A DNA stretch of 64,000 nt from Xanthomonas sp. XNM01 (GTDB lineage Bacteria; Pseudomonadota; Gammaproteobacteria; Xanthomonadales; Xanthomonadaceae): contig NZ_JACVAP010000001.1 of the NCBI RefSeq assembly GCF_014851915.1, positions 744,001 through 808,000 on the forward strand, read 5' to 3'. Numbering within the stretch: the first letter of the stretch is position 1; each line of letters begins with the position of its first letter. The notes beneath the pieces were generated by a model that saw only the letters and a list, made by a program, of their open reading frames with translations, had not been told where the DNA came from and ran no database searches. Shown in pieces: positions 30,513-39,293 of this stretch. A program made the translations under genes and the position numbers.

Positions 30513-31610
30513 TCACTGCAGGACTTCCAGGGCATCGACGATCTCCACCCCCGACATCCGGCCGAGCCAGCTGTCGTACCAGGCCTTGTGCGAATTGCCG
30601 ACGATGTTCAGCACGCGCACGCCCGGCCGCTCGCGGACGGCGTCGAGGACGTTGCCGACCATGCGCAGGTTGCGCAGCTCCCAGCCGCCGACCCACATCC
30701 GTGCATGGTGCGGCGGCGGCGACGCCGCCCGCAGGGTCCGGCCCACGTTCGCGTCGGCCAGGATCCGCTGGGTGTCGGGATGGTTGAGCGCGCGGTACAG
30801 CGGCAGCAGGTCATCGCCCCGGGCGAGCATTTCCTCGCGTGCGATGAGGGCGTCGAGCCCGGCGCGGTCGGTGTCCCAGGCGGCCGAGAGCGCCGTGCCG
30901 AACGCCTGCCGGTCGGGCCGGCGATAACGGTCGCCGGTGTGGTCGTCCACCGCATGCACCCGTTCCAGACCCAGCCGCGCGGCCAGGCGCGCGCCGATCC
31001 GGTAGTTCTCGTTGTTGCGCGACGCGGTCTGCTCCAACAGCTCCACCAGTGCCGTGTCCAGCCCGTCGCCTGGCCGCCGCTCGAGCGGGTCCAGACGCAG
31101 CCACTGCACGTAGGCCGAGGCACGGTCGTTGGCCGCCAGGAACAGCGAGGCCAGACGACGGCGATCGGTGGCGCCCGGCGTCTGCGGCCAGTGCGCCAGG
31201 GTCGTCTCGATCCGCGCCAGTGCGGTCGGGATGTCCAGCCCGGTCGCCTGCATCGCCGCCTCGTTGCTGGCGCAGTAGTCGGCCTCGTAGAGGGTGGGAT
31301 GGCGCGACGCGAAGTCGCATTCGGCGCCGGCATGCGCCTCGATCGTGATGACCTGCGGCGCGAACGCGGCCAGCCGGTCGAGCAGCGGTTCCAGCGCGGC
31401 CGGGTCGAACTCCTCGAGCTGGCCGAGATGGACCGAACCGAGCGTGAGCATGCGCGTAGGCGGGCTGGTCATGTCCTGGTCGAAGCCGCTCAGGTCCAGC
31501 GCCTCGGCGCGGGCCAGGCAGGGTGCGGCGATCGCCAGGCAGGCGGCGAGCACCCGCGAGGTCCAGCGGTGGACGCGTCGGGGAGCGGGTAAGACCAGGG
31601 GGGCGGGCAT
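30513..31610 (-). CDS. DUF5694 domain protein, exported
   Basis: 365 residues with a signal peptide (VLAACLAIAAPCLARA). The body has MLTLGSVHLGQLEEFDP near residue 55, a patch VITIEAHAGAECDFA, and a C-terminal RVLNIVGNSHKAWYDSWLG, the pattern of DUF5694 proteins, which resemble TraB/GTP-cyclohydrolase-like hydrolases with conserved His and Glu. Likely periplasmic; activity unknown. Confidence 0.8.
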   Translation of the reverse strand: MPAPLVLPAPRRVHRWTSRVLAACLAIAAPCLARAEALDLSGFDQDMTSPPTRMLTLGSVHLGQLEEFDPAALEPLLDRLAAFAPQVITIEAHAGAECDFASRHPTLYEADYCASNEAAMQATGLDIPTALARIETTLAHWPQTPGATDRRRLASLFLAANDRASAYVQWLRLDPLERRPGDGLDTALVELLEQTASRNNENYRIGARLAARLGLERVHAVDDHTGDRYRRPDRQAFGTALSAAWDTDRAGLDALIAREEMLARGDDLLPLYRALNHPDTQRILADANVGRTLRAASPPPHHARMWVGGWELRNLRMVGNVLDAVRERPGVRVLNIVGNSHKAWYDSWLGRMSGVEIVDALEVLQ

Positions 31611-32099
31611 CGGCTGTCCTCGTGTGGGAAGGGCGGGTGCATCGGCGGTCGGTGTCGTCGGTGAGCCGTGCATCGGCTTGGATGCACACGGGGCGCGCAT
31701 GGTTTGAGCCTGTGCCGGCATGCAGCGATGCGCACGCCGCGTCGCGACCCGCGGAGTCCGCTGCAGGCGCATTCGCCGGACAGGCGCCGCTGGCAGGAAC
31801 CCCGGGCCATCCGTCGCGCGCGCAGGGTGCTGCGTGGATGCGCAGGCCGGCACGGCTCGCGATGCCGGACGACCGGCAGGCGACGACGCGGTCTGCAACC
31901 GCATGGGCGCGCGTCGCATGATGGATGCGAGGCTGGCCGCCGCCTGCGGCCCCGGCGAAGACGGCCTGCGGTGCGCGGTCGGGATCCGTCGTCCGATGGT
32001 TTCCGCGGCAACCGCGAAACGTTGCGCCATCGTCCGTTCATCGCGGTGCCATCGCGATTAGAATCGCTGCGTTGTCCTTCCCCGCATTCCGGTATCGCC
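31611..32099. other. Intergenic region upstream of dapA
   Basis: 489 bases between divergent genes. A plausible -10 TAGAAT lies at 32059-32064, 36 bases before the dapA ATG, but the -35 region is poor. No gene seen. Confidence 0.4.
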
Positions 32100-33002
32100 A
32101 TGACTTCTGCAGATGTCCTCCACCGCGGCAGCATCGTCGCGCTCGTCACGCCCATGCATGAGGACGGCAGCGTCGACTACGCCACGCTGCGTCGCCTGGT
32201 GGACTGGCACGTGGCCGAGGGCACGGACTGCATCGGCGTGGTCGGCACCACCGGCGAGTCGCCGACGGTCGATGTCGAAGAACACTGCGAGATCATCCGC
32301 GTCGCGGTCGACCAGGCCGCCGGCCGGGTGCCGGTGATGGCAGGCTGCGGCGGCAATTCCACCGCCGAGGCGATCGCGCTGGCCCGGTTCGCGCGCACGG
32401 TCGGTGCCAGCAGCCAGCTGCAGGTGGTGCCTTACTACAACAAGCCCGGTCAGGAAGGGCAGTATCGCCACTTCAAGGCGATCGCCGAGGCCACCGGCGA
32501 CCTGCCGATCGTGCTCTACAACGTGCCCGGCCGCACCGTCGCCGACATGCAGCACGCCACCGTGCTGCGCCTGGCCCAGGTGCCGGGCATCGCCGGCATC
32601 AAGGAGGCCACCGGCAACCTCGAGCGCGCGCAGTGGCTGATCCGCGAGGCGCCGGCAGGGTTTGCGGTGTATTCCGGCGACGACGCCACTGCGGTGGCGT
32701 TGATGCTGTGCGGCGGCCACGGCAATGTCAGCGTCACCGCCAATGTCGCGCCGCGGCTGATGCATGCGCTGTGCGTGGCCGCGTTGGCCGGCGACGTGGC
32801 GGCCGCGATGCGGATCCAGCTGCAGCTGCTGCCGCTGCACCGTCAGCTGTTCGCCGAGGCCAATCCGATTCCGGTGAAGTGGGCGATGCAGCGCCTCGGC
32901 CTGTGCGGCGGCACCCTGCGCCTGCCGATGACCGAACTGGAATCCGGCAACCAGGCGCCGCTGGAGCAGGCGCTGCGCGACGCCGGCCTGCTGACGGCCT
33001 GA
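32100..33002 (+). CDS. dapA: 4-hydroxy-tetrahydrodipicolinate synthase
   Basis: 300 residues. It condenses pyruvate with aspartate semialdehyde in the first committed step of diaminopimelate/lysine synthesis. All active-site elements are present: GTTGESPT (Thr50-Thr51), QVVPYYNKP, Tyr140 in VLYNVPGRT and the Schiff-base Lys168 in AGIKEATG. The C-terminal [14 protein letters not shown] is also typical. Cytoplasmic, single gene here. Confidence 0.96.
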   Translation: MTSADVLHRGSIVALVTPMHEDGSVDYATLRRLVDWHVAEGTDCIGVVGTTGESPTVDVEEHCEIIRVAVDQAAGRVPVMAGCGGNSTAEAIALARFARTVGASSQLQVVPYYNKPGQEGQYRHFKAIAEATGDLPIVLYNVPGRTVADMQHATVLRLAQVPGIAGIKEATGNLERAQWLIREAPAGFAVYSGDDATAVALMLCGGHGNVSVTANVAPRLMHALCVAALAGDVAAAMRIQLQLLPLHRQLFAEANPIPVKWAMQRLGLCGGTLRLPMTELESGNQAPLEQALRDAGLLTA

Positions 33003-33041
33003 CGTCCGCCGGCGCTGTTGGCCCGCGCCGGCCCCGGCGGG

Positions 33042-34181
33042 TCAGGTGCGGGCCGGTGCCCACGCCTCGCCGAACAGGCGGGCGAAGTTGCCGCCGAGGA
33101 TCCTGTCCACGCGCGAGGCCGGATGGCCGCGTCCGCGCAGCAGCTCGCCCAGGCGTTCGAAGCGGTCGGCCCGGTTGAGGTCGGGAATGATGGTGTAGAC
33201 GTCCGGGCGTTCGTTGGTGGCGCCGATGCCCAGGCGCTTCCGCTCGTTGACCAGGGCGGCGAAGCTGCTGCGGAATGCGTCGTCGAGCACGACCGGCGAG
33301 ATCGCGCCGTCGGTGCCGATGCCCACGTGCTCCTCGCCGCAGACGTCCAGCGCGTGCTCGATATGGGCGATCACGTCGGCCGCCATCGGCTGGCCGTCCA
33401 TCCGCAGGAACGGCATCAGGTAGATGCCGGCCACCCCGCCGCGCTCGGCCAGCAGCCGCAGCTCGGCATCGGTCTTGTTGCGTGGCAGGTCGGCAAGCGC
33501 GGCGCAGCCGGTGTGGGTGATCGCCACCGGCCCGTTCGCCGCGGCGATCGCCTCCAGCGCGGTGCGCCGGCCACTGTGGGACAGGTCGATCAGCATGCGG
33601 CGCCGTTCCAGGCGCTCGATCAGCTCACGACCGAAGCGGCTGAGCCCGGCATCGGCCGGCTCCATGCAGCCATCGCCCACCAGGTTGCGGCGGTTGTAGG
33701 TGAGCTGGAACACGCGCACGCCCAGCCGGTGCAGCAGGTCGACGCGGTCCAGGTCCTCGCCCAGGGCGGTCGCGTCCTGGGTGCCGTAGATCAGGCCGAG
33801 CCGGCCGCTGCGCGCGGCCGTGTCCAGATCCTGCGGGCTGCGCACCAGCATCAGCAGGTCCGGATGCTGCGCGATGCGCTCGTTCCAGCGGGCGATGGCG
33901 GCGATGGTCGCCTCGTAGTCCTTTGCATAGCTGCCCACGCCGCTGATGGTGACGTTGGTGGCGGTCAGGCCGGAGGCGCGGATGTCGGCGAGCATCTGCG
34001 CATCCAGTCCTGCATCCGGACCGGCGCCGTAGCGCCCCGGTCCGCCGAGCGCATCGATGCGCAGGCGCGATGGGCGGTCGGCAGCACGCGCGTGCGGTGG
34101 CAGCATCTGCAGCAGCGGAGCCGCCCCCAGCAGCCCCAGCGACGCGATGACTCCGCGCCGCGTCCTGTCGATCGTGGTCAT
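33042..34181 (-). CDS. M19-family (renal dipeptidase-like) protein with altered metal site, Tat-exported
   Basis: 379 residues. Twin-arginine signal DRTRRGVIASLGLLGAAPLL then AHARA-like cleavage region. The TIM-barrel core matches membrane dipeptidases: LIDLSHSG and PVAITHTGCAAL hold two expected zinc histidines, and VGIGTDGAI and NRADRFERLGELL lie near the C terminus, followed by ILGGNFARLF. However the N-terminal H-x-D pair is replaced (RIDALGGPGRYG) and the bridging Glu region reads IYGTQDAT. It may have lost or changed its dipeptidase activity. The longer in-frame start at 34253 lacks signal character. Confidence 0.82.
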   Translation of the reverse strand: MTTIDRTRRGVIASLGLLGAAPLLQMLPPHARAADRPSRLRIDALGGPGRYGAGPDAGLDAQMLADIRASGLTATNVTISGVGSYAKDYEATIAAIARWNERIAQHPDLLMLVRSPQDLDTAARSGRLGLIYGTQDATALGEDLDRVDLLHRLGVRVFQLTYNRRNLVGDGCMEPADAGLSRFGRELIERLERRRMLIDLSHSGRRTALEAIAAANGPVAITHTGCAALADLPRNKTDAELRLLAERGGVAGIYLMPFLRMDGQPMAADVIAHIEHALDVCGEEHVGIGTDGAISPVVLDDAFRSSFAALVNERKRLGIGATNERPDVYTIIPDLNRADRFERLGELLRGRGHPASRVDRILGGNFARLFGEAWAPART

Positions 34182-34314
34182 GCCATCTCCCCCTGGATGA
34201 TCGCCGTCGATCATAGGGGACCAGGCGCGGCCGGGCACAGGCCCCCGCGTCATCGCCCGCAGCGCGTGACTCGCATCCGGCCGGCGGTGCCGGAGCGCGC
34301 CGCGGAGGCGCGCG

Positions 34315-34494
34315 TCAACCGCTGGCCGGCATCCGCGAGAAGACCCACAGCAGCACGCTGCCCAGCAGCGCGATGCCGATGATCAGCGACCACATGATGC
34401 GCAGCGGGATGCGCTTGTTCTCGCGCCTCTCGCGGGCCGGCTGCGGCCGTTCGGAGGTTGGTGTGGAACTGCCACGTTGCGGTTGCTGGTTCAT
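34315..34494 (-). CDS. Small single-pass membrane protein
   Basis: 59 residues: a polar, charged N terminus (SSTPTSERPQPARERRENKR) and one membrane helix (about 37-55, IMWSLIIGIALLGSVLLWVF). Precedes and follows other short genes on the same strand. No family recognised. Confidence 0.55.
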   Translation of the reverse strand: MNQQPQRGSSTPTSERPQPARERRENKRIPLRIMWSLIIGIALLGSVLLWVFSRMPASG

Positions 34495-34528
34495 GCGGGG
34501 TCCTGGTCGGAAGCGGTAACGGGAGGCG

Positions 34529-34780
34529 TCAGCGTGGACCCTGCGGACAGGGCTCGCCTTCGGGTTCGCCGGGCACCAGGCCGGCCGCGGCGAGCATGCA
34601 GTCGATGCGGCGGCTGATGTAGGCGGCGTGCTCGGCCGGAGGGTCGGCATTCAATGGCGCGGCTTCCTCGGCGAAACGCGCCAGTACCCGGGCGTGGTCC
34701 TGATCGCCGAGCAGCGTCTGGAGGCGCTGTTCCAGCCGGTCCAGCTCGGCATCGATGTCGGATTTGTGCATCTGGTCCAT
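34529..34780 (-). CDS. Hypothetical small acidic helical protein
   Basis: 83 residues. Predominantly helical and acidic (DIDAELDRLEQRLQTLLGD; RFAEEAAPLNADPPAEHAAY), ending EPEGEPCPQGPR. No signal peptide or known domain. An alternative start at 34771 would remove three residues. It reads 34 bases upstream of the small membrane-protein gene. Confidence 0.55.
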   Translation of the reverse strand: MDQMHKSDIDAELDRLEQRLQTLLGDQDHARVLARFAEEAAPLNADPPAEHAAYISRRIDCMLAAAGLVPGEPEGEPCPQGPR

Positions 34781-35020
34781 GCACTGGAGACTGCACGCGG
34801 AGCCGTCACGGCCACGTGCAGTGGTGACGGACCCCGACGTGGAAGGGCGATGGCCGCGCGCAGACGGATGGCGTGCGCGGGTGAACGGTTCAGAGGCTGC
34901 CGCGGGCCGCGGCGCTCGCCTGCCTGCATCCGCTGTCGGAATGCGCGCCGTTTCGGCAGGCGCCGTCGCTGCGGCGGCCGCCGGGCGTTGTGGGTATCGG
35001 GAACCAGGGGACGTCGTTCG

Positions 35021-35275
35021 ATGCCGAATCAGGGAAAGGGCCGGAAGGGCGTCAATGCGATCCATCGTGGCCAGCACGTGCTGGTCACCGCCAGCGTGCG
35101 GTTCGATGGCTGGTCGGAAGTCACCGAAGTGGTGATCGTCGGCACCGGTCGCTGGCGTCGTCCGCTGGCGGCGACCTGCGAAACGCTGGATGCGGCGATC
35201 GAAGCGGGCATGGCGTACACGCTCGCCCGCTTCGACGGCGTGCCGTCTGCGCCGCCAGCGGGTACCGTCGGCTGA
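35021..35275 (+). CDS. Hypothetical small protein
   Basis: 84 residues, basic start (PNQGKGRKGVNAIHRGQ) followed by an alternating strand-like stretch (HVLVTASVRFDGWSEVTEVVIVG) and a helix (CETLDAAIEAGMAYTLARFD). Protein-like composition but no family recognised. It converges with the MocR gene. Confidence 0.5.
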   Translation: MPNQGKGRKGVNAIHRGQHVLVTASVRFDGWSEVTEVVIVGTGRWRRPLAATCETLDAAIEAGMAYTLARFDGVPSAPPAGTVG

Positions 35276-35288
35276 GGCGGATGCCGGA

Positions 35289-36731
35289 TCAGGCGATCAG
35301 CGGGCGGGTGTCCGCGCGTCGTCGGCCTGGCTCGCGTGGCAGCGCCGCCCAGGCGCGCGCCATCTGCTGCACCGCCTCGACCAGCTGCGCGGCAGGCTTC
35401 GCATAGGGGATCCGCAGCCACGTATCGAGTCCGCCTTCCACGCCGAACACCGGCCCGGGCGCGAGGTGGACGCCGCTGCGTTCGAGCATCCGGCACAGCC
35501 GGGTCGCGCTGCCGTGCGGCAGCTGCACCCACAGGGTCAGGCCGCCGTCGGGAAGCCGGAAGCGCCACGCCGGCAGGTGGTCCCGCAGCGCCTGCGCCAG
35601 CGCATCGCGTTGCGCACGGACCTGGTCGCGGCGGGTGGCGAACACCTCATCGGCGGCCAGCAGTTCGTTCACCACCAGCTGGTCGAACAGCGAGCTGCCC
35701 AGGTCCAGCTGCACCCGTGCTGCGACGATGCGCTCGACCAGCGCCATCGGCGCGCGGATCCAGCCCACGCGCAGGCCGCCCCAGCACAGCTTGGAGGCGC
35801 TGCCGACGCTGACCGCATCGGGCGCATGCCGGGCGAATGGCGCCGGCATCGGCGCATCGGACAGCGCGGTGGCCTGCAGCGATTCGTCGACGATGGCGAG
35901 GGTGCCCGCCGCATGCAGCGCCGCGGCATGGTGCGCACGCGTCGCGTCGTCCATCAGGAAGCCGGTCGGATTCTGGAAGTCGGGAATCAGGTACGCCAGC
36001 CGTGGCCGGGTCTGGCGCAGCGTGGCCTCGAAGCCGGCGGTGTCCCAGCCGGTCTCGCCGAGCGGGTCGGCCAGCGGCGTACCGACCAGGCGCGCGCCGC
36101 CCAGCCTGAGCGCCTCCATCGCATTGGGATAGCCCGGGGTTTCCACCGCGATCCGGTCGCCCGGCTGCGACAGCGCACGGGCCACGACGGCGATCGCCGA
36201 CAGCGCGCCGGAGGTGACCACGATCTGGTCGGAGCGGGTGGGCAGGCCGCGGCGGACGTACAGCGCCGCGATGCTGGCCTGCAGCGCCGGCAGGCCGGCC
36301 GGCAGATAGCCGTCGCCGGCCAGATAGGCGGGCAGGGCGGCCAGTGCGCGCGCATATGCGGCCGCGGTGCCGGGCGTGGCCGCGCCGGCGGCGCAGGTCA
36401 GGTCGATCGCGCCCTCGCCGGACTTCGTCGCGCCCAGGGTGTGGTCGTGCGCGCGCCTGCGTTCCAGCGGCACCATCGCGAAGGTGCCCGCACCCTGGCG
36501 CGCACTGGCGAAGCCGGCGGCGACCAGGTCGGCATAGCTGCGGGTCACCGTGTTGCGCGACACGCCGAGCGCGGTACTGACCGCACGTTCGCTCGGCAGG
36601 CGCGTGCCATCGGGAATGCGGCCGTCGCCGATCAGCTCCTGCAGCGCCAGGCACAGGCCGCGATAGGCCGGGATGCGGTCGAAGCGGCCGACCAGCGCGG
36701 CCAGGCGTTCGGGAGCGATCGAGCGGTTCAT
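35289..36731 (-). CDS. MocR/GabR-type regulator (GntR HTH fused to aminotransferase domain)
   Basis: 480 residues. N-terminal winged HTH (about 20-85: GRIPDGTRLPSERAVSTALGVSRNTVTRSYADLVAAGF) and a fold-type I aminotransferase domain with PLP-site elements: VETPGYPNAMEA, LIPDFQNPTGF, AIVDESLQ and the lysine in SVGSASKLCWGGLRVGWI. MocR proteins use PLP or a PLP-amine adduct as effector. It faces a YczE-like gene across 61 bases, the arrangement of the YczR/YczE pair, and most likely regulates it. Confidence 0.9.
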   Translation of the reverse strand: MNRSIAPERLAALVGRFDRIPAYRGLCLALQELIGDGRIPDGTRLPSERAVSTALGVSRNTVTRSYADLVAAGFASARQGAGTFAMVPLERRRAHDHTLGATKSGEGAIDLTCAAGAATPGTAAAYARALAALPAYLAGDGYLPAGLPALQASIAALYVRRGLPTRSDQIVVTSGALSAIAVVARALSQPGDRIAVETPGYPNAMEALRLGGARLVGTPLADPLGETGWDTAGFEATLRQTRPRLAYLIPDFQNPTGFLMDDATRAHHAAALHAAGTLAIVDESLQATALSDAPMPAPFARHAPDAVSVGSASKLCWGGLRVGWIRAPMALVERIVAARVQLDLGSSLFDQLVVNELLAADEVFATRRDQVRAQRDALAQALRDHLPAWRFRLPDGGLTLWVQLPHGSATRLCRMLERSGVHLAPGPVFGVEGGLDTWLRIPYAKPAAQLVEAVQQMARAWAALPREPGRRRADTRPLIA

Positions 36732-36748
36732 GGGGCCACTATCCCACG

Positions 36749-36773
36749 ATTGGCTCTATCGGGAAGGGCCAAT
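36749..36773. promoter_or_regulatory. Inverted repeat in the MocR/yczE divergent promoter
   Basis: Perfect arms ATTGGC (36749-36754) and GCCAAT (36768-36773) separated by 13 bases, centred in the 61-base gap between the two starts. Position and symmetry suit the MocR operator; binding is inferred. Confidence 0.5.
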
Positions 36774-36792
36774 CTGCCGCATCGTGGCCGCC

Positions 36793-37485
36793 ATGAACGC
36801 CAATGCCCCCGCGCCCGCACTCAGCAACCTCGGCCCGCTCGCGCAGCTGCGTGCCGGCCGCCTGCCCGAACGCCTGCTGCGGCTGCTCGCCGGCCTGTGG
36901 ATCTACGGGCTGGCGATCGCGCTGATGATCGAGGCGATGGTCGGCGCATCGCCGTGGGACGTGTTCCACCTGGGGGCGACGCGGCACCTGCCGGTGTCGT
37001 TCGGCATGGTGATGGTGCTCACCGCGGCCGCGGTGCTGCTGGCCTGGATTCCGCTGCGGCAGATGCCGGGCGTGGGCACGCTGGCCAACACGCTGCTGCT
37101 CGGGCCGTTCGCCGATCTGCACATGGCCTGGCTGGCCGCACCGGAGGCGCTGTGGCTGCGCTGGGCGTACATGCTGGCCGGTGTGGCGCTGTGCGCATTC
37201 GCCACCGCGCTGTACGTCGGTGCCCAGCTCGGGCCGGGCCCGCGCGACGGCGTGATGACCGGCGTCGCGCGGCGCACCGGCTGGTCGATCCGCCGCGTGC
37301 GCACCTGCATCGAAGTGTCGGTGCTGGCGGTCGGCATGCTGCTGGGCGGCAAGGCCGGTCTGGGCACGCTGGTGTTCGCGTTCGGCGTGGGCCCGCTGAC
37401 CCAGCTGTTCCTGCGCCATCTGGTGGTGCGGCTGCAACCGGCCCGCGACGTCGATGGCGTGCCGCCTCAGTCCAGTGCGCGGTAG
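36793..37485 (+). CDS. YczE/YitT-type integral membrane protein
   Basis: 230 residues, about five hydrophobic helices. Family hallmarks: GLWIYGLAIALMIEAMVGASPWDVFHLG near the N terminus, the GxGxxxN-like LPGVGTLANTLLLGPFAD segment, YVGAQLGPGPRDGVMTGVARRTG and GKAGLGTLVFAFGVGPLTQLF. Substrate unknown; the divergent MocR regulator hints at an amine or vitamin B6-related compound. Its last 19 bases overlap the 3' end of the GH43 gene on the other strand. Confidence 0.88.
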   Translation: MNANAPAPALSNLGPLAQLRAGRLPERLLRLLAGLWIYGLAIALMIEAMVGASPWDVFHLGATRHLPVSFGMVMVLTAAAVLLAWIPLRQMPGVGTLANTLLLGPFADLHMAWLAAPEALWLRWAYMLAGVALCAFATALYVGAQLGPGPRDGVMTGVARRTGWSIRRVRTCIEVSVLAVGMLLGGKAGLGTLVFAFGVGPLTQLFLRHLVVRLQPARDVDGVPPQSSAR

Positions 37486-39086
37486 CGGAAATCGCGGAAA
37501 CGCACCCGCCCGCGCCCGGCGCTGTACAGGCCCAGCCGCAGGCTGAGGAAACCGCCGAACACGTTGTGGTGCAGGCCGGAGACCTCCATCCGCGTGTCGT
37601 AACGGGTCCAGCTGCGGCCCTCGTCGTGCGAGTAGTGGAAGCCGACCACATGGCGCTCGTTGCGCAGGCGGATCCGCACGCTCGTGGTGCGCATCGGGAC
37701 ACGCATCCACGGGTGCTCGGCCGCGTACTGGAAGGCCTTGAGCGTGTCCGGCGCGAAGCCGAGGCCGACGAAGGCCTTGTGGTCGTAGAACAGCAGCAGC
37801 CCGCCCTCGCTGCCGTCGATCAGGTCCAGCGACACCTCGGCCTCGTAGCTGCGATCGCCGACCAGGCAGGTCAGCGGCGAACTGTCGGCCGGCGTGGCGC
37901 CGGCAGCGGCCAGTACCAGTCCGGTGCCGTCGAGCGCCGCACGTGCGCGGTCTTGCGGGCCCGGTGCGTGGAAGCTCCACTGGATGCCGAAGCGGTCGCG
38001 GGAAAAGTCGTCCGAGAGCGCCTGGCCGGCGGGGCCGGCCTTGCCGCCGCGGGGTTTGCGCAGCGGACGCGAGAGGTCGCCGCCGACCGGGCGGAACCAG
38101 CCGTCGTCGGTCCATTCGATCGGCTCGAGCAGGGTCTGCCGGCCGAGCGTGCGGTAGCCGTTCTCGTAGCCGTGATAGACCATCCACCAGTCGCCGCCAG
38201 GTCCTTCGACCAGGGTGGCGTGGCCACGCGACCACCACGGCTCGGCCTCGTCCAGGGTGCGCACCAGCGGGTTGTGCGGGCAGTGCTCCCACGGGCCATG
38301 GATCGAACGCGCGCGCGCCGCGATCACCATGTGGCCGGTGACCGGCCCCGCGGTGCCGCCGACCGCGGTGACCAGATAGAACCAGTCGCCACGGCGCAGC
38401 AGCTTGGGGCCTTCCGGAGCGAAGTTCTCGGTGACCCAGTCGTCCGGGTAGCGCCACGGGGCATACGCCGGCTCCAGCGCGCCATCGGTGGCCAGACCGT
38501 CGTCGCTCAGGCGTACGCGGCGGATGCCGTTGACGAACAGGTAGCGCCTGCCGTCCTCGCCGACGATGTGGCCCGGATCGATGCAGCCGCGCAGGCCGAG
38601 GTCGACCGGGTCGCTCCAGGGGCCGCGGATGTCGTCGGCCCATATCACGAAGATCGACCAGCCGTCGCCGCCCGGCGGCTCGGCCGGGATGTAGATGTAG
38701 TAGCGGTCGCCGTGCCGGCACAGGTCCAGCGCCCACACCGTGCCCAGTGGCGCGTGCAGCGCCGTGGCGATCGGCGCCCAGTTGACCAGGTCGGTCGAAT
38801 GCCAGATCACGATGCCGGGGTAGGACAGGAACGACGAGAACGTCATGTAGTAGTCGTCGCCGTCCTTGAGGATGGTCGGGTCCGGGCGGTCGCCGGCGAC
38901 GATCGGATTGAGATAGGTGCCGTCGCCGAGATCGGCGCCGCGCTGGCCTTCGACGCCGCGGCTCCAGCGCGGGGCGGGCGTGGGCGGGCAGGGCGCGCCC
39001 AGGGCGGGCGTGGCGAAGGGAGCTGCGGCGGTCGCCGCGACCAACCCCTTGAACAACCTGCGTCGCGACGGTTCGTGCATGGACAT
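37467..39086 (-). CDS. Glycoside hydrolase family 43 protein with C-terminal DUF1349-like domain, Tat-exported
   Basis: 539 residues from MSMHEPSRRRLFKGLVAA, a twin-arginine signal. The five-bladed propeller of GH43 follows: YLNPIVAGDRPDPTILKDG gives the catalytic-base Asp, CIDPGHIVGEDGRRYLF the middle Asp and TENFAPEGPKLL the acid Glu; WWSRGHATLVEGPGGDWWMVYHGYE is typical. The C-terminal 200 residues form a beta-sandwich (DDFSRDRFGIQWSF; EGGLLLFYDHKAFVGLG). The enzymes act on arabinan/xylan side chains; substrate not resolved. A start two codons later (39080) is equally possible. Confidence 0.88.
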   Translation of the reverse strand: MSMHEPSRRRLFKGLVAATAAAPFATPALGAPCPPTPAPRWSRGVEGQRGADLGDGTYLNPIVAGDRPDPTILKDGDDYYMTFSSFLSYPGIVIWHSTDLVNWAPIATALHAPLGTVWALDLCRHGDRYYIYIPAEPPGGDGWSIFVIWADDIRGPWSDPVDLGLRGCIDPGHIVGEDGRRYLFVNGIRRVRLSDDGLATDGALEPAYAPWRYPDDWVTENFAPEGPKLLRRGDWFYLVTAVGGTAGPVTGHMVIAARARSIHGPWEHCPHNPLVRTLDEAEPWWSRGHATLVEGPGGDWWMVYHGYENGYRTLGRQTLLEPIEWTDDGWFRPVGGDLSRPLRKPRGGKAGPAGQALSDDFSRDRFGIQWSFHAPGPQDRARAALDGTGLVLAAAGATPADSSPLTCLVGDRSYEAEVSLDLIDGSEGGLLLFYDHKAFVGLGFAPDTLKAFQYAAEHPWMRVPMRTTSVRIRLRNERHVVGFHYSHDEGRSWTRYDTRMEVSGLHHNVFGGFLSLRLGLYSAGRGRVRFRDFRYRALD

Positions 39087-39293
39087 GGCTCGGATGGGAT
39101 GTCGCCGAGGGTAGCCGGACCATCCGCTGCCGGTGTGGCCTATGTGCAATCGCCATAGCTCGATGGCCTGGGCGCATAGCTCTGCCCGCTGCCGTCGGTG
39201 CCGCTGCGGCGGGTGATCGCTCCGCGCTGTGCGTGCGGATCGCGCGCGCTGCGGACGCGCCGACAGGGCGGCCCGACGCCGCGCGGCGGTGGA

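Noticed and set aside
35190..39158. A 1322-residue open frame on the plus strand
   Set aside because: It lies opposite the MocR and GH43 genes, is Arg/Gln/Val-rich without domains, and is a product of high GC where stop codons are rare.
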